From assembly GCF_006439355.1 (NCBI RefSeq), contig NZ_VFTG01000001.1:1-64000 (forward strand): a stretch of 64,000 bases of DNA. The letters run 5' to 3'. The stretch comes from Mesorhizobium sp. B4-1-3. GTDB lineage: Bacteria; Pseudomonadota; Alphaproteobacteria; Rhizobiales; Rhizobiaceae. The number at the start of each line of letters is the position of its first letter. The stretch's first letter is position 1. The notes beneath the pieces are model-generated. The model did not search any database. It was not told where the DNA came from and saw only the letters and a program-made list of their open reading frames with translations. The position numbers were made by a program, and so were the translations under genes. Shown one piece after another: positions 42,487 through 51,691 of this stretch.

Positions 42487-42525
42487 TGGCCGCAGCGGAA
42501 TGTCCGGGCGGCCATTTGTTTTTTA
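42487..42525 (+). terminator. trpE(G) attenuator hairpin
   Basis: TGGCCGC (42487-42493) pairs with GCGGCCA (42508-42514), with an inner CGGA/TCCG extension, followed by TTTGTTTTTT. It lies 38 bases after the trpL stop and 46 bases before trpE(G). It is the expected regulated terminator. Confidence 0.88.
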
Positions 42526-42570
42526 ACGCCATTCCCGGGTCCGTTGCCCAAGACGCTGATGGAGACGGCA

Positions 42571-44760
42571 ATGACGACTAAAGTTCTGGACAACGGGGCC
42601 GAGCGCTTCGTCACCGCGGGCGGCGTGACGATCACCCGCGAGCGGCACGACCGGCCCTATGAAGGCGCGATCGATGCCTATGTCGACGGTCTGAATTCGC
42701 GCCGTGGCGCCGTGTTCTCCTCCAACTACGAATATCCGGGCCGCTACACGCGCTGGGATACGGCCATCATCGATCCGCCGCTGGTGATTTCCGCGCGGGG
42801 ACGCACGATGCGCATCGAAGCGCTGAACAAGCGCGGCGAAGTATTGCTGCCGGTGATCGGCAAGGCGCTTGGCGAACTCAGCGAAGTGACGGTCGTCGAA
42901 ACCTCGAAGACGCTCATCCGCCTCGACGTCGCCAAACCAGGCCGCGTCTTCACCGAGGAGGAGCGCAGCCGCGTTCCGTCCGTCTTCACGGTGCTGCGCG
43001 CCATCACCGCTTTGTTCAAGACCGCCGAGGACGCCAATCTTGGACTCTACGGCGCCTTCGGCTACGACCTCGCCTTCCAGTTCGATCCGGTCGACTACAA
43101 GCTCGAGCGCAAGGAAAGCCAGCGCGACCTCGTGCTGTTCCTGCCCGACGAGATCCTCGTCGTCGACCATTATTCGACCAAGGCCTGGACCGACCGCTAC
43201 GACTATTCCGGCGACGGCTTTTCGACCGAAGGCCTGGCCCGCGACGCCCAAGTCGAGCCGTTCAGGACCGCCGACCGCATCCCGCCGCGCGGCGACCATG
43301 AGCCCGGCGAATATGCCAACCTGGTGCGCCGGGCGATGGAGAGCTTCAAGCGCGGCGACCTGTTCGAGGTCGTGCCCGGACAGATGTTCTACGAGCGCTG
43401 CGAAACCCAGCCCTCCGACATCTCGCGCAAGCTGAAATCGATCAACCCCTCACCCTACTCCTTCTTCATCAATCTCGGCGAAAACGAATATCTGATCGGC
43501 GCCTCGCCGGAGATGTTCGTGCGCGTCAACGGCCGCCGCGTCGAGACCTGCCCGATCTCCGGCACCATCAAGCGCGGCGACGACGCCATTTCCGACAGCG
43601 AGCAGATCCTGAAGCTGCTCAACTCGAAGAAGGATGAGTCCGAGCTCACAATGTGCTCGGATGTCGATCGCAACGACAAGTCGCGCGTCTGCGACCCGGG
43701 TTCGGTGCGCGTCATCGGCCGCCGCCAGATCGAGATGTATTCGCGCCTGATCCACACCGTCGACCATATCGAGGGGCGGCTGCACGAAGGCATGGACGCC
43801 TTCGATGCCTTCCTGTCGCATGCCTGGGCGGTCACCGTCACCGGCGCGCCGAAACTGTGGGCCATGCGCTTCATCGAGCAGAACGAGAAGAGCCCGCGCG
43901 CCTGGTATGGCGGGGCGATCGGCATGGTCAACTTCAACGGCGACATGAACACCGGGCTCACCTTACGCACCATCCGCATCAAGGAGGGCATCGCCGAGGT
44001 GCGCGCCGGCGCTACCCTGCTCTTCGACAGCGTTCCCGAGGAAGAAGAAGCCGAAACCGAATTGAAGGCATCCGCCATGCTCTCCGCCATCCGCGACGCC
44101 AAGACCGGCAACGCCACCGGAACCGAGCGCACCACTGCGCGCGTCGGCGACGGCATCAACATCCTGCTCGTCGACCACGAGGACTCCTTCGTCCACACGC
44201 TCGCCAACTACTTCCGCCAGACCGGCGCTAACGTTTCCACCGTGCGCACCCCGGTGCCGGAAGAAGTCTTCGAGCGGCTGAAGCCCGATCTCGTCGTGCT
44301 GTCGCCCGGCCCGGGCACGCCGACGGATTTCGACTGCGCCGCCACCATCAAGAAGGCAAGGAGCCGCGACCTGCCGATCTTCGGCGTCTGCCTCGGCCTG
44401 CAGGCGCTTGCCGAAGCCTATGGCGGCGAGCTCAGGCAGTTGCACGTCCCGATGCATGGCAAGCCGTCGCGTATCCGCGTCTCCAAGCCCGGCATCATCT
44501 TCTCAGGGCTTCCCAAGGAAGTGACCGTCGGTCGCTATCACTCGATCTTCGCCGATCCCGTGCGCCTGCCCGACGGCTTCGTTGTCACCGCGGAGACTGA
44601 GGACGGCATCATCATGGCCTTCGAGCACCGCAAGGAGCCGATCGCGGCGGTGCAGTTCCACCCTGAATCGATCATGACGCTCGGTCACAATGCCGGCATG
44701 CGCATCATCGAGAACATCGTCGCGCATCTGCCGCGCAAGGCCAAGGAAAAGGCCGCTTAG
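42571..44760 (+). CDS. trpE: Anthranilate synthase, fused TrpE-TrpG
   Basis: A 729-residue bifunctional enzyme converting chorismate and glutamine to anthranilate, the first step of tryptophan synthesis. The TrpE half (about 1-505) has [20 protein letters not shown] and the [19 protein letters not shown] segment. The TrpG glutaminase half starts near 525 ([16 protein letters not shown]) with the Cys of [16 protein letters not shown] and the His-Glu of QFHPESIMT. Fused TrpE(G) is characteristic of rhizobia. ATG 42571 gives the usual length. Regulation is by the trpL attenuator upstream. A CDF exporter gene follows five bases after the stop. Confidence 0.96.
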   Translation: MTTKVLDNGAERFVTAGGVTITRERHDRPYEGAIDAYVDGLNSRRGAVFSSNYEYPGRYTRWDTAIIDPPLVISARGRTMRIEALNKRGEVLLPVIGKALGELSEVTVVETSKTLIRLDVAKPGRVFTEEERSRVPSVFTVLRAITALFKTAEDANLGLYGAFGYDLAFQFDPVDYKLERKESQRDLVLFLPDEILVVDHYSTKAWTDRYDYSGDGFSTEGLARDAQVEPFRTADRIPPRGDHEPGEYANLVRRAMESFKRGDLFEVVPGQMFYERCETQPSDISRKLKSINPSPYSFFINLGENEYLIGASPEMFVRVNGRRVETCPISGTIKRGDDAISDSEQILKLLNSKKDESELTMCSDVDRNDKSRVCDPGSVRVIGRRQIEMYSRLIHTVDHIEGRLHEGMDAFDAFLSHAWAVTVTGAPKLWAMRFIEQNEKSPRAWYGGAIGMVNFNGDMNTGLTLRTIRIKEGIAEVRAGATLLFDSVPEEEEAETELKASAMLSAIRDAKTGNATGTERTTARVGDGINILLVDHEDSFVHTLANYFRQTGANVSTVRTPVPEEVFERLKPDLVVLSPGPGTPTDFDCAATIKKARSRDLPIFGVCLGLQALAEAYGGELRQLHVPMHGKPSRIRVSKPGIIFSGLPKEVTVGRYHSIFADPVRLPDGFVVTAETEDGIIMAFEHRKEPIAAVQFHPESIMTLGHNAGMRIIENIVAHLPRKAKEKAA

Positions 44761-44765
44761 GAACG

Positions 44766-45713
44766 ATGACGGAAGCGCCGGACAGGACGACGGCCGCGGC
44801 CAAGGCCGCGACCAGGCAGAAGGTCGCAAGACTGGCCTTCTGGTCGATCGTCGTCGCCGGCGTGGTGCTCGCCCTCAAGCTTGCCGCCTGGTACATAACC
44901 GGCTCCGTCGCCCTCTATTCCGATGCGTTGGAATCGATCGTCAACGTGATTGCTTCGGCCGCCGCCTTCTGGGCGATCCAGGTCAGCTACAAGCCCGCCG
45001 ACCAGGATCATCCCTTCGGTCATCACAAGGCCGAGTATTTCTCGGCCGTGCTCGAAGGGGTGCTGATCGTCGTCGCGGCGCTCCTGATCCTCAACGAGGT
45101 CTGGCGGTCCTGGCAGCACCCCGCGCCGCTTGAACAACCGTGGCAAGGCCTTGCCGTCAACGGCGCGGCCACTGTAATCAATGCGGTCTGGGCCTGGATG
45201 CTGATCCGCACCGGCCGGAACGCCAAGTCGCCGGCTCTGGTTGCCGACGGCCAGCACATCATGACCGACGTGGTGACCTCGATCGGCGTGTTCGGCGGCC
45301 TTGTCGGCGCAATCCTGACCGGCTGGCAGATCCTCGATCCGGCGCTCGCCGTCATCGTCGCGCTCAACATCCTGTGGCAGGGCTGGCATGTCATCGGCTC
45401 GTCGATGAACGGGCTGATGGACCGCGCCGTCGACAACCACGAGCACATGCAGATCCGCGACATCATCTCGGCCAATTCAAAGGGCGCGCTCGAGGTGCAT
45501 GACCTGAAGACGCGCATCGCCGGCCGCGCCACCTTCATCGAGTTCCACCTGGTGGTCGACGCCGACATGACGGTCGGCGCCAGCCATGTCATCTGCGACC
45601 GCATCGAGGACGCGCTGAGGGCCGAGATTCCCTCGGTGCGCGTCACTATCCATGTCGAGCCGGACGACGAGGCGAAGCTGCCCAAAGGCACCACGGCGGT
45701 ACCTTTCGCTTAG
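44766..45713 (+). CDS. Cation diffusion facilitator (CDF) family transporter
   Basis: A 315-residue inner-membrane metal exporter driven by proton exchange. Metal-site motifs are SVALYSDALESIVNV and DQDHPFGHHKAEYFSA in the first spans, and VADGQHIMTDVVTSIGVFGG in the fifth. A cytosolic C-terminal domain ends near the stop. Zn, Mn, Fe or Co could be the ion; the motifs do not decide. It begins five bases after trpE(G) and probably shares its transcript. The stop TAG (45711-45713) is the first triplet of a family 1 repeat. Confidence 0.92.
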   Translation: MTEAPDRTTAAAKAATRQKVARLAFWSIVVAGVVLALKLAAWYITGSVALYSDALESIVNVIASAAAFWAIQVSYKPADQDHPFGHHKAEYFSAVLEGVLIVVAALLILNEVWRSWQHPAPLEQPWQGLAVNGAATVINAVWAWMLIRTGRNAKSPALVADGQHIMTDVVTSIGVFGGLVGAILTGWQILDPALAVIVALNILWQGWHVIGSSMNGLMDRAVDNHEHMQIRDIISANSKGALEVHDLKTRIAGRATFIEFHLVVDADMTVGASHVICDRIEDALRAEIPSVRVTIHVEPDDEAKLPKGTTAVPFA

Positions 45714-45778
45714 AGCAATTCCAGGAAAAGTGTGAGCGGTTTTCCGTTCGGAATTGCGTAAAAACAAAGAGATAGAGC
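45711..45778. repeat. Dispersed intergenic repeat, family 1, copy c
   Basis: About 68 bases starting TAGAGCAATTCCAGGAAAAG and ending AAAGAGATAGAGCA, matching 343-410 and 25351-25431. It begins with the stop codon of the CDF gene and ends near the terminator region of the opposing gene. Confidence 0.88.
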
Positions 45779-45802
45779 AAAAAAATCGTCACCAGGGCGA
45801 AG

Positions 45803-45819
45803 CAGGAGCGAAGCTCCTG
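45803..45819 (-). terminator. Hairpin downstream of the duplicated Cys-rich protein gene
   Basis: CAGGAGC / GCTCCTG with a GAA loop lies 18 bases after the leftward stop at 45837. A run of seven Ts on that strand comes about 15 bases further on, so it may be a weak terminator. Confidence 0.5.
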
Positions 45820-45836
45820 GAATGAAGAAGTGAACG

Positions 45837-46925
45837 TTAAGGCGCGCAGGCCGATTGCGGCATTGGCTGCAGCCGATAGACCTTGTCGTCGGACTTGGTC
45901 TTGCCGTTCGCCGCCTTCGAACAGAGATCGACGACCGCCACCGCATTGTTGGGGTTCGAGACCATCATCGTGCCGTTGGGGCCGCGCTTGAGGAAAATTT
46001 CCTTCTGCGAGATGTCGCAGGAAAAATCGCTCATCTTCGCGCTGGCCGAGCAGCGCCACTGGTCGGCCTCGCCCTGACAGGAATAGGTCTGCGTGATCTT
46101 GGCTCCCTTCTGCCTTGTCGTCACCGAAACGGCGATATCCGCGCCGTCGGGCCAGTTCACGGCATCGCCGCCGGCGGCGAAGGCGGCAAGCTCGATCGGC
46201 CCGCGGAAGACGCGGATCGATTGCGTCAGCTGGCCGGGATGCGACTTCAGGTGCGCGTCGTCGTAGTCGCGTCCGAAGCAGAAGGGCTGATCGGGCTTCA
46301 GCCGCACGCGCAGCGGATCGCCGAGCGCCGGATCGATCGGATCGATGCGCGCGAACTCCGCCTTGCAGCTGTCGGCCGGCATCGGCTCGAGCTTGAAATT
46401 GTCGTCCTCGCTGCCGAGCGCCTGCTTGTTGTATTCGGCCTTGCTCATCGATTCCGACGCGTCGGGATCGAGATAGATATCGGGCGACAGATCGGACAGA
46501 AGCAGCTTGCCCTTGTCATCGACCTTCAGCGAAGCCAGGGTGCGGTCGCAATCCATGCCGCAGCGGATGCCGCTCGACGGGTCGCCCGGATCGTTCTTGT
46601 TGCACCAGCCGCTTGCCCACTCCGGCTTCTTGGCGTCACGCGCCGTTGTCGTGAGGAAGCCGTTATGAGAGTTATCCTGGTTGGCGAGCGGCTCCTCGTT
46701 CGGCCGGCTGACCGGATCGTGGCCATAGTAGAAGAAGATGCGCGCCACCTTCTGATGCGGATGCGCCTTGAGATGGGCTGCGTCGTAGATGCGGCCGAAA
46801 CAAGCGTCGGCGCCATTGGGACTGAGTTCTTTGAGGCTGAGAGCATTGTCGGCGCGCGCCGCGCCGGCAAGGGCAACGCAAAGCATAGCGCCCATGGTCC
46901 TCGCTACCATGGTCCTCGATGTCAT
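45837..46925 (-). CDS. Exported Cys-containing protein with internal duplication
   Basis: A 362-residue protein with a signal peptide (about 1-25, cleavage after ARA) and two homologous halves. Each half opens with the same signature, CFGRIYDAAHLKAHPHQ (about 42-58) and CFGRDYDDAHLKSHPGQ (about 216-232). Each closes with a matching stretch, FKLEPMPADSC and YRLQPMPQSAC. Paired cysteines in each half suggest disulfides in the periplasm. I do not recognise a family. Start ATG 46925 follows a GGGAGGAGG ribosome site; the first codons include a short direct repeat that creates further in-frame ATGs. Confidence 0.8.
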   Translation of the reverse strand: MTSRTMVARTMGAMLCVALAGAARADNALSLKELSPNGADACFGRIYDAAHLKAHPHQKVARIFFYYGHDPVSRPNEEPLANQDNSHNGFLTTTARDAKKPEWASGWCNKNDPGDPSSGIRCGMDCDRTLASLKVDDKGKLLLSDLSPDIYLDPDASESMSKAEYNKQALGSEDDNFKLEPMPADSCKAEFARIDPIDPALGDPLRVRLKPDQPFCFGRDYDDAHLKSHPGQLTQSIRVFRGPIELAAFAAGGDAVNWPDGADIAVSVTTRQKGAKITQTYSCQGEADQWRCSASAKMSDFSCDISQKEIFLKRGPNGTMMVSNPNNAVAVVDLCSKAANGKTKSDDKVYRLQPMPQSACAP

Positions 46926-47024
46926 GTGATCCTCCTCCCACCGACAGGACTTGGATATGCTAGTCTAGGAGTGCCGCCCGGGCCATGCAAAATCGTGCTG
47001 GCGGGCGGGCGAACGGAGGATAGG

Positions 47025-47459
47025 ATGCTGCGCCGTGACATTTTTCGCGCCGGTCTCGCGGGCGCCGCAGGCCTTTTCGGCCTGAGCCGGGCAAATGCGA
47101 CAACGGGTGAGGAAAGGCTGAAAGTCGCCTATCACCTCAGCGACGCGGACAAGGTCAACTTCGTCCTCGGCAACATCAAGAACCATTACGAAGGCACGGG
47201 CGGCAATGTCGATATCGTGCTTGTGGTGCACGGCCCGGCTCTGGCCGCCTTCAAAGCCAAGGGTGCTTCCGGCGCTGTTTCCAGCCGCTTTGCCGGCCTC
47301 GTCCGGCAGGGGCTCGTACCGCAAGCCTGCGGCAACACCCTGCATGGCATGGACATCACAGTGACCGATCTGCTTTCGGGCTTCCAGCTTGCCGAAAGGG
47401 GCGGCGTCGTGAAGCTCGCCGAACTGCAGCACCAGGGCTATGTCTATCTCAGGCCCTGA
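47025..47459 (+). CDS. DsrE/DsrF-like family protein with Tat-type signal
   Basis: A 144-residue protein. The N-terminus MLRRDIFRAGLAGAAGLFG has a twin arginine and a hydrophobic stretch, consistent with Tat or Sec export. The body is a DsrE-like alpha/beta fold (VAYHLSDADKVNFVLGNIKN; DIVLVVHGPALAAFKAKGAS), with a Cys in LVPQACGNTLHGMDI. Family members carry sulfur in persulfide relays or act as unannotated periplasmic sulfur-handling proteins. ATG 47025 has a GGAGGA ribosome site. It is divergent from the duplicated Cys-rich protein and 72 bases upstream of an SDR gene. Confidence 0.87.
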   Translation: MLRRDIFRAGLAGAAGLFGLSRANATTGEERLKVAYHLSDADKVNFVLGNIKNHYEGTGGNVDIVLVVHGPALAAFKAKGASGAVSSRFAGLVRQGLVPQACGNTLHGMDITVTDLLSGFQLAERGGVVKLAELQHQGYVYLRP

Positions 47460-47531
47460 GCGCGACGATCCCCACTTGAACGCAAGGCCGGCAATGGCCT
47501 ACGAAAGACGGCAACGCGGAGGCCGGCCGAC

Positions 47532-48305
47532 ATGACGACACTTGCCATCCCCGATCTTGCCGGAAAGACGGTGCTGGTCACCGGCGCTTCGACCGGCATC
47601 GGCGCGGCGCTCGCGCTGGCCTATGCCGGACAGAAATGCCGCGTCGCGCTACACTACAATTCAAGCCGCGACGCCGCAGAGAGGCTCGCCAAAACCATCG
47701 GCGACGACGGCGGCGAGGTTTATCTGACGCAGGGCGACTTCTCCGTTCCCGCCGATGTCGAGCGCGTGGTCGAGGAAAGTGCTCAGCATTTCGGCCGGCT
47801 CGACGGCCTGGTCAACAATGCCGGCGGCATGCTCGGCCGCGTCGCCTATGCAGATCAGGACGAGGCGCACTACGACGCCGTGATGGACCTCAACGCCCGC
47901 TCGGTGCTGACCGCCTCGCGCAAGGCGATCCCGTGGCTGAAGCGCCAGGGAGGCTTCATCATCAACACCACCTCGATCGCCGCGCGCAACGGCGCTGGCG
48001 GTGGCGCCGGCCTCTACGGGTCGTCCAAGGCCTTCGTTTCCAACGTGACGCGCGGCATGGCCAAGGAGCTGATCGGTTTCGGCATCCGCGTCAACGCCGT
48101 GGCGCCTGGCACCATCCTGACGCCCTTCCACGAACGCTATTCGAACGCCGAGCAGATCAAGGCCATGGTCGCCACCATTCCTCAAGGGCGCGCCGGAACG
48201 CCCGAGGACTGCGTCGGCGCCTATCTGTTCCTGTCGTCCGATCTGTTGAGCGGCTACATCATCGGCCAGGTGATCGAGGTCAATGGCGGCCAGTTGATGC
48301 CGTGA
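47532..48305 (+). CDS. SDR family oxidoreductase
   Basis: A 257-residue short-chain dehydrogenase. The cofactor motif is TGASTGIG at 17-24, with NNAGG near 95. The catalytic Tyr/Lys are in GLYGSSKAFVSN. The C-terminal GGQLMP end is typical of classical SDRs such as 3-oxoacyl-ACP reductases. Substrate cannot be assigned. It is 52 bases upstream of a small monooxygenase-fold gene in the same direction. Confidence 0.93.
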   Translation: MTTLAIPDLAGKTVLVTGASTGIGAALALAYAGQKCRVALHYNSSRDAAERLAKTIGDDGGEVYLTQGDFSVPADVERVVEESAQHFGRLDGLVNNAGGMLGRVAYADQDEAHYDAVMDLNARSVLTASRKAIPWLKRQGGFIINTTSIAARNGAGGGAGLYGSSKAFVSNVTRGMAKELIGFGIRVNAVAPGTILTPFHERYSNAEQIKAMVATIPQGRAGTPEDCVGAYLFLSSDLLSGYIIGQVIEVNGGQLMP

Positions 48306-48357
48306 GCCGGCGATTGCATACTTGATGCGGCGTGCAATCTGGAGGGAGAGCAAGGGC

Positions 48358-48669
48358 ATGTACGGACTGATCGGCAAGATGCGGGCGGCGCGCGGCCAGC
48401 GCGATACGGTCATGGACGTGCTGCGCGAAAGCACCACCGCGCTCCCCGGCTGCCTGAGCTACATCATCGCCACCGATCCGGCCGACGCCGACGCGATCTG
48501 GGTCACCGAAGTGTGGACCGACCAGGCGAGCCACAAGGCCTCGCTGCAATTGCCGGAAGTCCAGGCGGCGATCGCCAAGGCGCGTCCCTTCATCGCCGGC
48601 TTCGAATTCCAGATCGAGACCAATCCGGTCGGCGGCTTTGGATTGCCTGCGCCGGAACAGGCCGGCTGA
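48358..48669 (+). CDS. Antibiotic biosynthesis monooxygenase (ABM) domain protein, putative quinol monooxygenase
   Basis: A 103-residue dimeric alpha+beta barrel protein of the ABM family (MYGLIGKMRAARGQRDTV; WVTEVWTDQASHKASLQLPE). E. coli YgiN is the best-known relative. The ATG at 48358 is preceded by GGAGGGAGAG; an upstream extension was rejected. It probably acts on a small aromatic or quinol and is likely co-transcribed with the SDR gene before it. Confidence 0.88.
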   Translation: MYGLIGKMRAARGQRDTVMDVLRESTTALPGCLSYIIATDPADADAIWVTEVWTDQASHKASLQLPEVQAAIAKARPFIAGFEFQIETNPVGGFGLPAPEQAG

Positions 48670-48737
48670 TTTCCCGGACGCGGATTTTTCCGCGAGAAGC
48701 GGGTTCGCATTGTCTGCGTCCCGTCTAAGGGCCCGAT

Positions 48738-49841
48738 ATGGACTCCTCGCCAGAGCAACCATCCCAGGATCAGCCGCCGACCGAGCGCATGGCGCGTCTG
48801 CGCCCGCCGCTACAGTGGCTGGTGCTTTTGGTGTTCTCGCTGCTCTTCGCCGGTGCGCTGGAGCTTGCCGCCCTGCCCGCGGCGCTTCTGATCGGCCCGA
48901 TGCTTGCGGCGATCCTCGCCGGCACCAACGCGGCCACGGTGCGCGTGCCGCGACCGTTGTTCGGCTCCGCCCAGGCGATCGTCGGCTGCCTGATCGCCGG
49001 CTCGATCTCGGCCGACATCTTTCCGGTGCTCTATCACGAATGGCCGCTTTTCCTCGGCGTGGTGGTCGCGACCGTCGCCGCCTCCAGCCTGCTCGGCTGG
49101 CTGATCAGCCGCTGGCGCATCCTGCCCGGCACCACGGCGGTCTGGGGCTCCTCGCCCGGTGCCGCGACCGCCATGGTGCTGATGGCCGGTGCCTTCGGCG
49201 CCGATCAGCGTCTCGTCGCCTTCATGCAATATCTACGTGTCATCTTCGTCTCGATGACGGCCGCGCTCGTCGCTAAGATGTGGGTCGACACATCCGGCGT
49301 CGACGTGCCGCCGATCGTCTGGTTTCCGCCGATCGATGCCTTCGCCTTTACCGCCACGATCGGCATTGCGGCCGTTGGCGGCCTGGCCGGAAAGCTGGTC
49401 AGGCTGCCCTCGCCGTTCTTTCTCGGCACCTTCATCTTCGGCGCGGTGATCCATCTCGGCCTCGGCGTGCCGATGCAATTGCCGCCCTGGCTGCTGGCGA
49501 TCAGCTACACCATGGTCGGCTGGTCGATCGGGCTGAACTTCACCCGGCCGATCCTGCGCCACGCGGCGCGCGCCCTGCCGCAGATCGTCGGCTCGATCGT
49601 CGCGCTGATCGCCTTTTGCGGCGGCATGGCCTTCGTCATCAGCCGCCTGCTCGGCATCGATCCGCTGACGGCTTACCTGGCGACCAGCCCGGGCGGCATG
49701 GACAGCGTGGCCATCATCGCGGCGGCGGCGCGGAACGTCGACATCTCCTTCGTCATGGCCTTGCAGTCTGCGCGCTTCCTGGTCGTGCTGCTCATTGGGC
49801 CAAGCGTAGCCAGACTGGTGGCGCGAAACGTCAAGGCCTGA
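48738..49841 (+). CDS. AbrB family membrane protein (ammonia monooxygenase-like)
   Basis: A 367-residue integral membrane protein with about ten spans in two homologous halves. Each half contains a Gly/Pro/Ala-rich turn (ALLIGPMLAAILAGTNAATV; YLATSPGGMDSVAIIAAAAR). This is the AbrB-duplication family, often misnamed ammonia monooxygenase. Its transport role is not established. It is followed 35 bases later by a second SDR gene. Confidence 0.88.
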   Translation: MDSSPEQPSQDQPPTERMARLRPPLQWLVLLVFSLLFAGALELAALPAALLIGPMLAAILAGTNAATVRVPRPLFGSAQAIVGCLIAGSISADIFPVLYHEWPLFLGVVVATVAASSLLGWLISRWRILPGTTAVWGSSPGAATAMVLMAGAFGADQRLVAFMQYLRVIFVSMTAALVAKMWVDTSGVDVPPIVWFPPIDAFAFTATIGIAAVGGLAGKLVRLPSPFFLGTFIFGAVIHLGLGVPMQLPPWLLAISYTMVGWSIGLNFTRPILRHAARALPQIVGSIVALIAFCGGMAFVISRLLGIDPLTAYLATSPGGMDSVAIIAAAARNVDISFVMALQSARFLVVLLIGPSVARLVARNVKA

Positions 49842-49876
49842 TTCGCGGTAATGCAAGGGGAGCAGAGGATTTGCCA

Positions 49877-50641
49877 ATGAACCGTCGTCAGAATGCCGTC
49901 GATCTTTCCGGCCGCGTCGCCGTGGTGACGGGCGGCGCGCAAGGCATCGGACTTGCGGTCGCGCGACGCTTGTTGTCGTCGGGCGCCAGCGTCGCCATCT
50001 GGGACGTCGATCAGGCCGCAATGAGCAAAGCGGTCGCCGAGCTCGCTTCGCTCGGCCGCGTCGAGGCCCTCCTCTGTGACCAGTCGCAGATCGAGGCCGT
50101 CGATCGCGCCGCCGCCGAGACCGAGCGGACGCTCGGTCCCGTCGATCTCCTCGTCAACAATGCCGGCATTGCCGGGCCGGCGGCGACGGTGGTGGACTAC
50201 GACCCCGCCGCCTGGCGCCAGATCGTCGATATCGACCTCAACGGCGTCTTCTACTGTTGCCGGCGCCTTGTGCCCGGAATGGTCGCGCGCAATTACGGCC
50301 GCATCGTCAACATCTCCTCGGTGGCCGGCAAGGAAGGCAACCCGAATGCCGCCGCCTATTCCGCCGCCAAGGCGGGCGTGCTGGCACTGACCAAATCGCT
50401 CGGCAAGGAGCTCGCCGGACACGACATCGCCGTCAACGCGCTGACGCCCTCGCCCGCCCGTACCCGCATCCTCGAGCAGCTCACCGAGGCGCAGGTCGCC
50501 TATATGCTCGGCAAAGTGCCACGCGGCCGCTTTGTCGAGGTCGAGGAGGCCGCCGCCATGGTCGTCTTCATGCTGTCGGACGAGAACTCCTTCACCACTG
50601 GCGCCACCTTCGATCTCTCCGGCGGACGCACCACCTACTGA
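49877..50641 (+). CDS. SDR family oxidoreductase
   Basis: A 254-residue short-chain dehydrogenase with cofactor motif TGGAQGIG at 19-26, NNAGIAGPA near 92, and catalytic YSAAKAGVLALTKS. It resembles 3-oxoacyl-ACP reductase or sugar/alcohol dehydrogenases. An apparent Pro-rich SPARTR at the substrate loop is usual for the family. Start ATG 49877 is in a 35-base gap after the AbrB-type gene, so they may share a transcript. Its stop is directly against the stop of the convergent LysR gene. Confidence 0.93.
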   Translation: MNRRQNAVDLSGRVAVVTGGAQGIGLAVARRLLSSGASVAIWDVDQAAMSKAVAELASLGRVEALLCDQSQIEAVDRAAAETERTLGPVDLLVNNAGIAGPAATVVDYDPAAWRQIVDIDLNGVFYCCRRLVPGMVARNYGRIVNISSVAGKEGNPNAAAYSAAKAGVLALTKSLGKELAGHDIAVNALTPSPARTRILEQLTEAQVAYMLGKVPRGRFVEVEEAAAMVVFMLSDENSFTTGATFDLSGGRTTY

Positions 50642-51547
50642 TCATCGCCGCGGGCTCTCTTCCCGCCCGACCGCAAGCCGTTCAGGTAGGAAATCGACGA
50701 AGACGCGGACCTTCGGCGAAAGATGGCGGTTGGACGGCCATAACATGCGGAACTGGCCGCGGCCGTCGACATGATCGTCGAGCACGGTGCGTAGCTTTCC
50801 CTCATGCAGCGCCTCCCGCACCAGGAAATCGGGCATGCAGGCGATGCCGAGACCGGCGATCGTGGCACCCTTCAAAGCCTCCATGTTGTTGCAGGTCAGC
50901 ATCGAACGGATCTGCGGCGCGGCGCTCCCCGTGATGAACGGCCAGTCGAGCAGCCTGCCGCTGTTGAGGAAGCGGAAATGTATGCCGAAATGCGCCTCGA
51001 GATCGGCAGGCGTGGCGGGCGTGCCATGCCGATCGAGGTAGGAGGCGGCCGCGCACAAGATCATCCGAAAGGGCGCGACCGGTCTCGACACCAATCGTGA
51101 ATCGGGCAGCTCGCCGCTGCGGATCGCGACGTCGATACCCTCTTCGATGACGTCGACGATGCGATCGTTGAAATCGATGTCGAGCTCGATTTCCGGGTAT
51201 CGCGCCATGAATTCCGACAGCACCGGCAAAAGCAGATGATAGGTGACGATTGGGGTGGAGATGCGCAGTCGTCCGCGTGGCGTCTCGCGTGTCCGCGACA
51301 GCATCGCCTCCGCATCTTCGATATCGTCGAGGATGCGGCGCACGCGCTCGTTGAACAGCTTGCCCTCCTCGGTCAGGCCGATACGCCGCGTGCTGCGCTG
51401 CAGGAGCCGCACGCCAAGCTCCTGCTCGAGCCGGGCGACGCTCTTGCCGACGGCGGAAGCCGAGATGCCGAGTGCCCGTCCGGCGGTGACGAAGCTGCCA
51501 AGCTCGGCGGTGCGGGCGAAGGCAAGAAGGCCGTTGAGACGATCCAT
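50642..51547 (-). CDS. LysR-family transcriptional regulator
   Basis: A 301-residue regulator: N-terminal helix-turn-helix (about 1-62; GSFVTAGRALGISASAVGKS) and a periplasmic-binding-fold effector domain. It is divergent from an MFS exporter gene 144 bases away, which is its likely target. The effector is unknown. Its stop codon abuts the stop of the convergent SDR gene. Confidence 0.95.
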   Translation of the reverse strand: MDRLNGLLAFARTAELGSFVTAGRALGISASAVGKSVARLEQELGVRLLQRSTRRIGLTEEGKLFNERVRRILDDIEDAEAMLSRTRETPRGRLRISTPIVTYHLLLPVLSEFMARYPEIELDIDFNDRIVDVIEEGIDVAIRSGELPDSRLVSRPVAPFRMILCAAASYLDRHGTPATPADLEAHFGIHFRFLNSGRLLDWPFITGSAAPQIRSMLTCNNMEALKGATIAGLGIACMPDFLVREALHEGKLRTVLDDHVDGRGQFRMLWPSNRHLSPKVRVFVDFLPERLAVGREESPRR

Positions 51548-51589
51548 TGCTTGAATCCATTCGAGCGCTTCATTCCGGGATGACCGGAG

Positions 51590-51613
51590 ATTTAATACTA
51601 TTCCGCCGTAAAT
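51590..51613. promoter_or_regulatory. Candidate LysR-type operator between LysR and MFS genes
   Basis: ATTTA (51590-51594) and TAAAT (51609-51613) form an interrupted inverted repeat in an AT-rich patch of the divergent promoter region. LysR proteins typically bind such dyads, but the 14-base spacer is longer than the standard form, so this is tentative. Confidence 0.3.
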
Positions 51614-51691
51614 GTCGCCGCCCTATCTTGTCGTTGCGATCGGCGCCGTCAGCTGGCGGCACGCCGGCAACCCGCCTGAGATAGGAAATCC

